From Bacteroidota bacterium (GTDB lineage Bacteria; Bacteroidota; Bacteroidia; Bacteroidales; PUMT01): DNA of 5,120 nucleotides. Location: assembly GCA_003556985.1 (NCBI GenBank), contig PWPZ01000246.1, positions 1-5,120 on the forward strand. Reading direction: 5' to 3'. Positions 1 through 5,120 of the stretch are shown here, one piece after another (within the stretch, counting starts at the first letter, position 1; every line of letters starts with the position of its first letter). Below the pieces are notes generated by a model. That model ran no database searches, was not told the origin of the DNA, and saw only the letters and a program-made list of their open reading frames with translations. A program made the translations under genes and the position numbers.

Positions 1-456
1 AAACCATTTCGGGAAATCTATCTTTACAATAAATTGTGTGAGATTATCGGAAAAAAACCGACTGAACCGATTTTTAAACCTGAAATAAAAAATTCCGTGA
101 GAAAAGAAACCGGCACAAAACCGTATGATTTATCAGTATTGCATAAAATGAGTGATAATAATGAGGCCTTTGTAAAACAAACTCTGGAGATTTTTGTGCA
201 GAATTCTGAGGATGCTGTTAAAGAACTAAATAAAGCTCTTCATGAAAAAAGATGGAGAAAGATTGGGGAAATTTCCCATAAAATTCTCCCTTCCTGCCGG
301 CACCTGGAGATTGGCACCGTTGTTCCCAAGCTACTGGAGCTGAAATCCAAAACCTTATACAATGAAAATGCCGAGGGTGTGGAGAAGCTGGTTGAAGACA
401 CTATATATGAGCTGGACCAGGTCACGGGGAAATTAAAAAAAGAGATGAACCGGTGA
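1..456 (+). CDS. C-terminal part of a hybrid sensor kinase/response regulator: end of receiver domain plus Hpt domain (5' partial)
   Basis: The frame is open from base 1, so the gene starts left of the window; the TTG at 34 is internal, not a start. The first residues read KPFREIYLYNKL, the usual end of a receiver (REC) domain, where the conserved Lys-Pro is followed by the last helix. A linker of about 30 residues leads to a helical domain of about 105 residues with the Hpt signature SHKILPS. Its His (codon 277-279, residue 93 counted from the window edge) is the expected phosphoryl-accepting residue. In this family phosphate passes from a histidine kinase to the REC Asp, then to the Hpt His, then to a separate regulator. 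The stop is TGA at 454-456. The protein ends right after the Hpt domain, so that domain is its C-terminus. The downstream partner and signal cannot be read here. Confident on Hpt; the hybrid-kinase identity is inferred from the REC-Hpt order. Confidence 0.85.
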   Translation, partial: KPFREIYLYNKLCEIIGKKPTEPIFKPEIKNSVRKETGTKPYDLSVLHKMSDNNEAFVKQTLEIFVQNSEDAVKELNKALHEKRWRKIGEISHKILPSCRHLEIGTVVPKLLELKSKTLYNENAEGVEKLVEDTIYELDQVTGKLKKEMNR

Positions 457-489
457 CCTCCCTGTGCGATCCGTACCAGGATAGGTTTA

Positions 490-542
490 CAGCATGTGAT
501 TTCGACTAAAAGTCAAAATATTTTTATAGAGGATTCATGCTG
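490..542 (+). terminator. Weak stem-loop in the convergent gap, possible terminator
   Basis: This 123-bp gap separates two genes that converge. It holds a small hairpin, GACT (504-507) / AGTC (511-514) with an AAA loop, flanked by TTT and AAA that can extend it across a C-A mismatch. TATTTTTA follows at 519-526. A 7-bp inverted repeat, CAGCATG (490-496) / CATGCTG (536-542), encloses the hairpin. The position suits the end of the plus-strand gene, and the inner hairpin could work in both directions. The stem is short and AT-rich, so this is only a candidate. Confidence 0.3.
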
Positions 543-579
543 ATACTTATGGCCACAGAATCATTTTACCACGGGTTGA

Positions 580-1584
580 TTAACCTGCTTTGTAATTATG
601 CATCAGTGAAAGATATTTAAGTGCATTACCCGGATCATAAATTTTTTCTTCCTTCTCTTTTTTTTGTGCCCCGAGAATTGTGACCTTTGCTTTTACATTT
701 GCCCTGTATCCTTTATAATAGGAGAATAACCGCCTCATAAAAGGTTCATCCTCTATACCCGAATGGAACAGATATTTCTGATAAAATAAATTGCTTAAAT
801 CCTCTTGTCCGAAAAATTCAAGGTCCATACATAAAAAGGCAATTTCGTTCAATACATCAATTTGACGGAAACCTGCATTAAATTCAATGCAATCGAAAAT
901 CAAAGGATCGTCATAAAGGAAAATATTTCTTGAATTAAGGTCACCGTGACCGTCACGATGAAATCCTCTGTCAACCCTCTGGTCAAGCAGATCTTTGTTT
1001 TTTTTCAAAAAGTTCTCTGAGCTTTCAATACAACTGTGAATCTTATTTTCCCAAAACCGGTATCCTTTTTCATTTAAATAAGGAATAATTGTTTTAATAT
1101 CGGCATACAGCTCCTGCTGTGCATCTATGTCGCCAGGTTTCTTGACTACCTGAGTCCGGTCGTGAAAACCGGCAACTTTTTCAGCCAGTTTATCTATGTG
1201 AACCGTTGTTACTTTCCCTGTTTCCAGGAGGTTGTCCATCTCCAGGCTGTTGTCCATTCGCTTCATCCATACTGCATGATCAATGATTTCTTTTTCTTTT
1301 TTCCCGGAAGTTTTTTTCAGCATATTATTGGTGACCGGCAAAATATCCAGGTACATTTCGGGAGCCAGGCGTCTGTTCAGCTTCAGCTCTTCCTTACAGA
1401 AGTGCTTTCGCTTTTCGGGTGTTGAAAAATCAAGGAATGTATATTTTACAGGTCTTTTTATTTTAAATGCATAATCATCTGACATAATAATCCACGAGAT
1501 ATGGGTTTCTTTTAAGGTCAGGTCGCTGCAGCTTCCGGGCAGGCTGCAGCTATTTTTCAATGCATGTATCTGGTCTGTATCCAT
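580..1584 (-). CDS. Aminoglycoside-phosphotransferase-fold protein, COG2187-like (function unknown)
   Basis: The 334-residue protein has the APH/choline-kinase fold. The N-terminus carries the family pattern ETHISWIIMSDDYAFKIKRP (residues 26-45), whose KIK lysines are likely ATP-binding, followed by FLDFSTPEKR. The catalytic loop is HGDLNSRN (213-220, with Asp215 as likely base and Asn220 as metal ligand). The metal-binding Asp is in FDCIEFN (Asp231). RQIDVLNEIAFLCMDLE (240-256) is also typical of COG2187. The substrate of this family is not known; nothing here supports antibiotic resistance. The ATG at 1584 is chosen because the N-terminal motif needs nearly the full length and lies 25 residues in; an AAGG about 14 bases upstream is the only possible ribosome site. 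The start overlaps the upstream kinase gene by 35 bp, so the two are probably translationally coupled. In many bacteria the two form one protein, with this domain first. Confidence 0.85.
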   Translation of the reverse strand: MDTDQIHALKNSCSLPGSCSDLTLKETHISWIIMSDDYAFKIKRPVKYTFLDFSTPEKRKHFCKEELKLNRRLAPEMYLDILPVTNNMLKKTSGKKEKEIIDHAVWMKRMDNSLEMDNLLETGKVTTVHIDKLAEKVAGFHDRTQVVKKPGDIDAQQELYADIKTIIPYLNEKGYRFWENKIHSCIESSENFLKKNKDLLDQRVDRGFHRDGHGDLNSRNIFLYDDPLIFDCIEFNAGFRQIDVLNEIAFLCMDLEFFGQEDLSNLFYQKYLFHSGIEDEPFMRRLFSYYKGYRANVKAKVTILGAQKKEKEEKIYDPGNALKYLSLMHNYKAG

Positions 1585-2068
1585 GTATGTAGTTTTTTGC
1601 CTTGATTAACATTTTATCCGGAGTTTCGGAGTCTGACCACAGGATGAGGTGGTCAGACTCAAAACTATCAAATTCTTTCTTAATCTTTTCATAAACCTCA
1701 AAATCAGCTTCACTGTGTTCTCTCTTTCCTTTAAGCCTCTTGATTATTGATTCTTCTAAGGCTTTTATCTCTATAAAAAAGATGTTCTTTCCTGTTTTTT
1801 CGGCTATACCCGTTACCAGCTGCCTTCGGGCCTGCTTGTGGAAAGTTCCGTCAAGAATGACATCCGAACCTTTATCCAATTCTTCCTTTGCCTTTGTAAT
1901 CATTCTTTGGTAAACCTCCTGCTTTGATTTCTCATCATACAAGCCTTTTATGTTCATTTCCTCCCTGATAATATCGGTATTCAGGTGGCGTGCATTCAGC
2001 TCTTTTTTAAGATGCCTGGAAAAAGAGGTTTTTCCTGATCCGGGCAAACCAAAGACTACTATTATCAT
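1550..2068 (-). CDS. Small P-loop kinase of the COG0645/AAA_33 type
   Basis: The 172-residue protein opens directly with a Walker A loop, GLPGSGKT (residues 7-14, Lys13), after a short beta strand. TDIIREEM (31-38) matches the substrate/nucleoside-binding segment of this kinase group (Asp32, Arg35). VILDGTF (70-76, Asp73) is the Walker-B-like strand, and the basic stretch KRLKGKREHSE (110-120) fits the mobile lid. It is probably a cytoplasmic phosphotransferase; its substrate is unknown. The length is normal for a stand-alone P-loop kinase, and no earlier in-frame start is apparent. No Shine-Dalgarno sequence is visible. The 3' end overlaps the APH-fold gene by 35 bp in another frame. The partnership with COG2187 is known from fused proteins elsewhere, so the two probably act together. 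A terminator-like hairpin lies just 31 bp upstream of the start, leaving little room for a promoter. Transcription may therefore start within or above that hairpin. Confidence 0.85.
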   Translation of the reverse strand: MIIVVFGLPGSGKTSFSRHLKKELNARHLNTDIIREEMNIKGLYDEKSKQEVYQRMITKAKEELDKGSDVILDGTFHKQARRQLVTGIAEKTGKNIFFIEIKALEESIIKRLKGKREHSEADFEVYEKIKKEFDSFESDHLILWSDSETPDKMLIKAKNYIHGYRPDTCIEK

Positions 2069-2098
2069 ATCCGATGATTATTTGGGTCATTGCTGAAT

Positions 2099-2167
2099 AA
2101 AAAAACACCGGCTCACCTGACCGGACAGTTCCGGGAACTTATCGGGACAGAAATGATTGACCGGTGT
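2099..2167 (-). terminator. Stem-loop with T-run downstream of the dodecin gene
   Basis: Read on the minus strand, ACACCGGTCA (complement of 2158-2167) pairs with TGA-G-CCGGTGT (complement of 2105-2115). This gives a 10-bp stem with one bulged G, closing a loop of about 42 nt. Seven T residues follow at once (A-run 2099-2105 on the plus strand). Inside the loop lies an 11-bp near-palindrome, GTTCC-G-GGAAC (2128-2138). The position is right for ending the BON-dodecin transcript. The long loop is unusual for a simple intrinsic terminator, and since the kinase gene starts at 2068 it might also act as an attenuator. Confidence 0.55.
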
Positions 2168-2174
2168 GGAAACG

Positions 2175-2196
2175 CCGGGTGATTAATTATCCCCGG
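2175..2196 (-). other. Stem-loop in the 3' region of the dodecin gene
   Basis: CCGGG (2175-2179) plus GAT (2181-2183) pair with ATC (2189-2191) plus CCCGG (2192-2196), with T2180 bulged and a 5-nt loop TAATT. The stem is 8 bp and GC-rich at its base. No T-run follows on either strand, so on its own it is not a terminator. It may protect the 3' end of the dodecin mRNA or add to the neighbouring terminator structure. Confidence 0.35.
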
Positions 2197-2223
2197 GCAT
2201 CATTTTCCGTTAAAAACAAATTA

Positions 2224-2433
2224 TTATTTTTCTTCAAGAAGAAAAGATATCTTGGCATTTATAGCATAGGATACAATCTGGTTGTTTTCTACATTTGCAT
2301 TCATGTGCTTTACATAAACCGACTGAATGTTTTTAACGGTTTTCGAAGCTTCTGCAACTGCCATCCTGGTTGCGTCATCAAAGCTTTTTTCTGAGGATGC
2401 TATTACTTCAATTACTTTTACCATTTTTTTCAT
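2224..2433 (-). CDS. Dodecin family protein
   Basis: The 69-residue protein has the usual dodecin length (65-75) and pattern: strand VKVIEVIASSEKSFDDA, one helix ATRMAVAEASKTVKNI (21-36), then two strands VYVKHMNANVENNQIVSYAINAKISFLLE. Dodecins assemble into hollow dodecamers that bind flavin (or CoA) in the cytoplasm and buffer free flavin. The flavin-stacking Trp that follows the helix in classical dodecins is not present; the aligned position is Ser38, with Val39-Tyr40 after it, so the ligand may differ. M1 (2433) and M4 (2424) are both possible starts; neither has a Shine-Dalgarno sequence, and M4 would give a product closer to the shortest family members. Two stop codons stand in tandem (TAATAA). 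The gene lies 49 bp after the triple-BON gene with no terminator between, so they are probably co-transcribed. Confidence 0.9.
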   Translation of the reverse strand: MKKMVKVIEVIASSEKSFDDATRMAVAEASKTVKNIQSVYVKHMNANVENNQIVSYAINAKISFLLEEK

Positions 2434-2482
2434 AATTCACAATTTTAAGGTTGGTTGTTTTATTTGATTGTGATGCCGGAAA

Positions 2483-3148
2483 TTATGCAATTGTTATTTC
2501 ATCGATTACATCCACAACTCCCGTGGTATAAAGTGCTGTTTTAAATGCCTGGTTCTTGATCAGGGTATTGGAAACAACCCCGGCAAGGTGGGCCACACCG
2601 TTTTTGACGCTCACATCGATTTTGGTTTCATCGATAAGTCCGCTTCTTTCATAGGCCTTTTTAATGTCGTCTTCGATTTCCTGATCTATCACCGATTTAA
2701 CCGGCCTGACAACTGTTTTATTGACCACCTCCACAACGCCGGTGGCGGTGTTAGCCAGATCTTCAGCCTCATATTTTTCCCAGTAGGAATCGGCCGTGCC
2801 CGATAGAGTTACTACTCCGTCTGTAGTGCTTACATCAATATTAATGGCGTTAATTCTGTCGTTCATCGTAAGCATGCTTTTTATGTTCCTGCTGATCTCC
2901 GCATCGTCGGGAGTTGTTATACGCGGGGGGAACTCGACTTTCAAAAAGCTTTCCAGATTCAGTACGCCCGGCACATTCAATGCATCCCTTTCAGCCGCAA
3001 GTTTTGCTGTGTAGTTAGGTACCTTTCCCTTGAGCTGAACGGTGCTTTCCATAACTTCCACCTGAATGTCATTGGCATTGACACTGTCATCCCAGGTGAG
3101 CTGGTCGATGATCTTCTGTTTAATAACTTCTTCTGATAATGCTGCCAT
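2483..3148 (-). CDS. Triple BON-domain protein, cytoplasmic, probably stress-related
   Basis: From the ATG at 3148 the product has 221 residues and three BON domains in a row, at about 6-74, 82-150 and 156-220. Each shows the alpha-beta pattern with the core hydrophobic-GxV signature: VEVMESTVQLKGKV, VSTTDGVVTLSGTA and VSVKNGVAHLAGVV, each followed by a helix and a closing VxGVVxVxxxxxV-type strand. BON domains occur in OsmY and related proteins linked to osmotic stress, membranes or phospholipids. Unlike OsmY, this product has no signal peptide, so it is likely cytoplasmic. The frame can be extended to an ATG at 3202 (239 residues), but the added 18 residues lack family character and overlap an AT-rich dyad that may be regulatory, so the shorter start is preferred. 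No Shine-Dalgarno sequence is visible for either. It is the first gene of a probable two-gene unit with the dodecin. The domain calls are firm; the biological role is inferred. Confidence 0.85.
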   Translation of the reverse strand: MAALSEEVIKQKIIDQLTWDDSVNANDIQVEVMESTVQLKGKVPNYTAKLAAERDALNVPGVLNLESFLKVEFPPRITTPDDAEISRNIKSMLTMNDRINAINIDVSTTDGVVTLSGTADSYWEKYEAEDLANTATGVVEVVNKTVVRPVKSVIDQEIEDDIKKAYERSGLIDETKIDVSVKNGVAHLAGVVSNTLIKNQAFKTALYTTGVVDVIDEITIA

Positions 3149-3173
3149 ATTAAGCGTATTTTTATGGATTTGA

Positions 3174-3190
3174 CATATAGCGCTTATATG
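3174..3190. promoter_or_regulatory. AT-rich dyad upstream of the BON gene, candidate operator
   Basis: CATATAGCGCTTATATG has 6-bp arms CATATA/TATATG around GCGCT, and its centre AGCGCT is itself a palindrome. It ends 26 bp upstream of the preferred BON start (3148). The symmetry and position suit a dimeric regulator. No clear Bacteroidota promoter (TAnnTTTG) could be placed next to it, so its function is unproven. Confidence 0.3.
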
Positions 3191-3233
3191 CACTATATTC
3201 ATACCATATCCGGAATATAAAATGACTATAATT

Positions 3234-3265
3234 AAAAAACTCCTGGAAGCCCCGGAAATCCAGGA
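3234..3265 (-). terminator. Intrinsic terminator downstream of the E3 gene
   Basis: On the minus strand a 7-bp stem, TCCTGGA / TCCAGGA (complements of 3259-3265 and 3241-3247), closes an 11-nt loop and is followed by one G and six T (plus-strand A-run 3234-3239). It lies about 200 nt after the E3 stop codon and before the BON gene, so it should separate the E2-E3 transcript from the BON-dodecin unit. Confidence 0.65.
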
Positions 3266-3280
3266 TTGCAGGAATAAGGT

Positions 3281-3300
3281 AAAAATTGTCCGGCAACAAT
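3281..3300 (-). terminator. Weak stem-loop with T-run, possible auxiliary terminator
   Basis: On the minus strand ATTGT-TGCCGG-ACAAT forms a 5-bp stem with a 6-nt loop, followed by a run of T (plus-strand A 3281-3285, the last base shared with the stem). It precedes the stronger terminator by about 15 bp. The stem is mostly AT, so it is weak alone. Confidence 0.35.
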
Positions 3301-3307
3301 CATTACA

Positions 3308-3336
3308 CAGTCGATGTTGATAAATTCAACAAACTG
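3308..3336 (-). other. Stem-loop in the 3' region of the E3 gene
   Basis: TGTTGA (3315-3320) pairs with TCAACA (3326-3331) around the loop TAAAT. Beyond a small internal loop (CGA opposite A), CAGT (3308-3311) pairs with ACTG (3333-3336). This gives 10 bp in all. No T-run follows. It sits between the tandem repeats and the two terminator-like hairpins, so the transcript following the E3 gene would be strongly structured. Confidence 0.35.
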
Positions 3337-3346
3337 CGTAATAATT

Positions 3347-3466
3347 AGACACCAATCAAAACGGACAGACCTCAGGGGCACGAATCAAAGCCGGGCAGCC
3401 CTTAATCAGACACGAATCAAGCCGGGCAGCCCTTAATAAGACACGAATTAAATCGGGGAGCCCTTA
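3347..3466. repeat. About four tandem copies of a ~31-bp repeat ending in the E3 stop codon
   Basis: Units start at 3347 (diverged), 3376, 3408 and 3439 and are about 29-32 bp long. Copies at 3376 and 3408 are almost identical: (A/G)(G)(A/G)CACGAATCAA, then GCCGGGCAGCCCTTAAT. The first (3347) keeps GACACCAATCAAA and CGGACAG. The last keeps GACACGAATTAAA and GGGGAGCCCTTA. The terminal TTA of the last unit (3464-3466) is the reverse complement of the TAA stop of the E3 gene. Each core copy contains GGGC-A-GCCC, an odd dyad. No ORF of note runs through the repeats. They may be a small minisatellite, a set of protein sites spaced about three helical turns apart, or RNA elements in the E3 3' UTR. 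Confidence 0.75.
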
Positions 3467-4894
3467 CCTGTTTCTTTTTTTACGATGAACATGGGTTGCA
3501 TGACCGTAATAGATCTCGGCGGCCTCCATTATTGTTTCCGAAAGGGTAGGATGGGGGTGAATGGTCAGTTCAAGATCTCGTGCAACGGCACCCATCTCAA
3601 TTGCCAGGGTTGCTTCTGACACAAGGCTGCCTGCATCCTTGCCCACCATGGCGGCGCCCAGTATCCTGTCGCTTTTGGGATCAATGATAAGCTTGGTCAG
3701 CCCGTTTTTTATCCCCAGGCTAACCGCCCTGCCGGAAGCAGCCCAGGGGAACTTTGCCACTTCATATTCTATGCCCTGCTCCCTGGCTTCTGTCTCAGTG
3801 AGTCCGGTCCACGCTATTTCAGGTTCGGTAAATACAACTGCCGGGATTGCCTTTGGTTCATATGCGGTCTTGTTGCCGGCAATGTGTTCTGCGGCAACCC
3901 GTCCCTCGTGAGAAGCTTTATGGGCAAGCATCGGCTGACCGGTCACATCGCCTATGGCATAAATGTTTTCAACATTTGTACGCCTTGCCAGGTCCACTTT
4001 TATAAAACCTTTTTTATCGGTTTCAATACCGGCTTCCTCAAGACCTATCCCTTTGGTATTTGGTGTATTGCCGACTGCTATCAGGATTTTGTCAAAAGAT
4101 TCTTCTTTTTCACCCTCCGGGGTTTCAAATTTAACATTCAGCCTGCCCTTCTTTTTGTTAACCGAAGTAGCTTTTGTATTAAACATGGTATTTTCCATCA
4201 GATCCCTGCGTTCCTTTTTGAATATGTCTTTCAGGTCCTGATCAGCTCCGGGAAGAATATCAGGGGTGAATTCAGCTATGGTGATTTCAGAACCAAGAGC
4301 CTTATATATAACACTCATTTCCAGCCCTATGTATCCCGCACCCACAATCAGGAGCTTTTTGGGGACATCCTTCAGTTCCAGGGCGGTTTGGGAATTCATT
4401 ATCAGATCATTGTCGAATTCAATTCCCGGAAGGGAAGCCGAAGAGGCCCCGGTGGCTATGATCAGGTTCTCATATTCAATCTCCTTCTTTTTGTCTTCTT
4501 TCCCGTTTTCACCGGAAGGAGAAAATTCAAGTGTTTTTTTTCCGGTAAGTCTGGCAGTTCCCCGGAGATAATCTACTTTTCTGCTTTTGGCCAGCTGTCC
4601 AAGCCCTCCCGTAAGCTTTTTTACCACCGATTCTTTCCATGAACGCACCTTGTCAATATCAACCTCCGGCTCGGAAAATCCAAGTCCCCATTCGCCGGCC
4701 ATAATGGCCTCCTCTTTCACCCTTGCCAGATGAAGCAATGCCTTTGTGGGAATGCAGCCATGAAAAAGGCATACTCCCCCGGGATCCGGCTTGGGATCAA
4801 TCAGTGCAACATCGAGCCCGAGATTGGCCGCCTGAAATGCGGCCGCATATCCTCCGGGTCCTGCTCCAAGTACAATAACCTGTTTCTTCTCCAT
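3464..4894 (-). CDS. lpdA: Dihydrolipoyl dehydrogenase (E3 of a 2-oxoacid dehydrogenase complex)
   Basis: This FAD enzyme reoxidises the dihydrolipoyl groups of E2 and passes electrons to NAD+ (EC 1.8.1.4). The 476-residue protein is full length and resembles E. coli LpdA throughout. It has the FAD site GAGPGG (10-15), redox-active disulfide GGVCLFHGCIPTK (39-51, Cys42 and Cys47), NAD site GAGYIGLE (185-192), second FAD motif YAIGDVTG (312-319), family block FPWAASGRA (382-390), and catalytic dyad HPHPTLSE (446-453, His448 and Glu453). It has no lipoyl domain at the N-terminus. The usual NVGC before the second Cys is FHGC here. A Lys/Glu-rich insert lies near 130-141. The ATG at 4894 sits two residues before the first strand and is preceded by an AT-rich stretch without a Shine-Dalgarno sequence. 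The E2 gene ends 121 bp upstream on the same strand, so the two are likely one operon; a separate promoter in that gap cannot be excluded. Confidence 0.97.
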   Translation of the reverse strand: MEKKQVIVLGAGPGGYAAAFQAANLGLDVALIDPKPDPGGVCLFHGCIPTKALLHLARVKEEAIMAGEWGLGFSEPEVDIDKVRSWKESVVKKLTGGLGQLAKSRKVDYLRGTARLTGKKTLEFSPSGENGKEDKKKEIEYENLIIATGASSASLPGIEFDNDLIMNSQTALELKDVPKKLLIVGAGYIGLEMSVIYKALGSEITIAEFTPDILPGADQDLKDIFKKERRDLMENTMFNTKATSVNKKKGRLNVKFETPEGEKEESFDKILIAVGNTPNTKGIGLEEAGIETDKKGFIKVDLARRTNVENIYAIGDVTGQPMLAHKASHEGRVAAEHIAGNKTAYEPKAIPAVVFTEPEIAWTGLTETEAREQGIEYEVAKFPWAASGRAVSLGIKNGLTKLIIDPKSDRILGAAMVGKDAGSLVSEATLAIEMGAVARDLELTIHPHPTLSETIMEAAEIYYGHATHVHRKKRNR

Positions 4895-5015
4895 ATATAT
4901 TATAAATTTAAGGTCTTTAGCTGGTTCTTCCTAAAAATTACCGTTTGAAATATCGTTTACATTTGCAGCCTTTTACTTTTTGATAGATTGCCTGCAGGAC
5001 GTGGCTGTCGTATCC

Positions 5016-5120
5016 TTATTTGAACATTGTAAGAAGGGGGTTTTCCATTGCCTCGCAAAGCCACCTGAGAAACCTGGCTCCGTCAGCCCCGTCTATTACC
5101 CTGTGATCATAGGATAAAGA
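5016..5120 (-). CDS. C-terminus of dihydrolipoamide acyltransferase (E2), partial
   Basis: The last 34 codons of a gene that enters from the right edge are readable on the minus strand, ending at TAA (5016-5018). They contain SYDHRVIDGADGARFL, the active-site motif of E2 catalytic domains, with the catalytic His and Asp of DHRxxDG. The end, NPLLTMFK, is the usual short C-terminal tail. E2 moves the acyl group from lipoyl-lysine to CoA and forms the core of the complex that E3 (at 4894-3464) binds. The lipoyl and E1/E3-binding domains are out of view, so acetyl (pyruvate) versus branched-chain or succinyl specificity cannot be settled; the pyruvate complex is most likely from the E2-E3 order. 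No clear terminator is seen between it and the E3 gene; the 121-bp gap holds only a CCTGCAGG palindrome (4991-4998 region) and AT-rich sequence. Confidence 0.93.
   Translation of the reverse strand, partial: SLSYDHRVIDGADGARFLRWLCEAMENPLLTMFK

Noticed and set aside
34..456. A stand-alone 140-residue Hpt protein starting at TTG 34
   Set aside because: The frame is open to base 1 and the upstream codons read as the end of a receiver domain (KPF...LYNKL), so the gene is a longer one cut by the window edge.
580..1584. Aminoglycoside resistance gene
   Set aside because: The kinase fold is shared, but the N-terminal and C-terminal blocks match the COG2187 family of unknown substrate rather than APH resistance enzymes.
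3149..3202. Longer N-terminus for the BON protein (start at 3202)
   Set aside because: The extra 18 residues are not part of a BON domain, are not a signal peptide, and overlap a probable regulatory dyad; the ATG at 3148 starts directly before the first domain.
3347..3466. CRISPR array
   Set aside because: The repeats are directly tandem with no unique spacers and diverge from copy to copy; no cas gene is present.
3884..4642. Open frame of 252 codons on the plus strand inside the E3 gene
   Set aside because: It is antisense to a certain lpdA coding region, has no recognisable domain and low-complexity Phe/Ser-rich composition typical of a reverse-strand shadow.
4895..5015. Promoter for the E3 gene (TAAATTTA at 4903-4910 or TAATTTTT near 4940 on the minus strand)
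   Set aside because: Both are one base off the Bacteroidota -7 consensus TAnnTTTG, have no matching -33 element at the right distance, and such AT-rich matches are expected by chance.

Overview
The window looks like an ordinary chromosomal segment from a Bacteroidota-type organism, probably in or near the Bacteroidales/Marinilabiliales (inference). The sequence is moderately AT-rich. None of the readable start codons has a clear Shine-Dalgarno sequence, as is common in that phylum. The gene content (hybrid kinase with a C-terminal Hpt domain, cytoplasmic triple-BON protein, dodecin, E2-E3 of a 2-oxoacid dehydrogenase) fits. No mobile element, CRISPR array, tRNA or rRNA is visible.

Layout, left to right: (1) 1-456, plus strand: the tail of a gene running in from the left, the end of a receiver domain followed by an Hpt domain, so the output end of a hybrid sensor kinase or multi-domain response regulator. 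(2) 457-579: a short convergent gap with only a weak hairpin. (3) 2068 down to 580, minus strand: two overlapping genes, a small P-loop kinase (COG0645-like) followed by an aminoglycoside-phosphotransferase-fold protein (COG2187-like). In many bacteria these two are domains of one protein in the opposite order. (4) 2099-2196: stem-loops, one followed by a T-run, ending the next unit. (5) 3148 down to 2224, minus strand: a triple-BON-domain protein and a dodecin 49 bp apart, probably one stress-related transcript. (6) 3203-3463: a 261-bp gap holding a strong terminator, two further stem-loops and about four tandem copies of a ~31-bp repeat. The last copy runs into the stop codon of the next gene. 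(7) 4894 down to 3464, minus strand: dihydrolipoyl dehydrogenase (E3). (8) 5120 down to 5016, minus strand: the last 34 codons of the E2 acyltransferase of the same complex.

Functionally, E2 and E3 belong to one 2-oxoacid (most likely pyruvate) dehydrogenase complex whose E1 and most of E2 lie beyond the right edge. The BON-dodecin pair looks like an independent unit bounded by terminators on both sides. The most interesting points are the split, order-reversed kinase/APH pair and the tandem-repeat and stem-loop region after the E3 gene. I saw nothing that amounts to a clearly new defence or mobile system.
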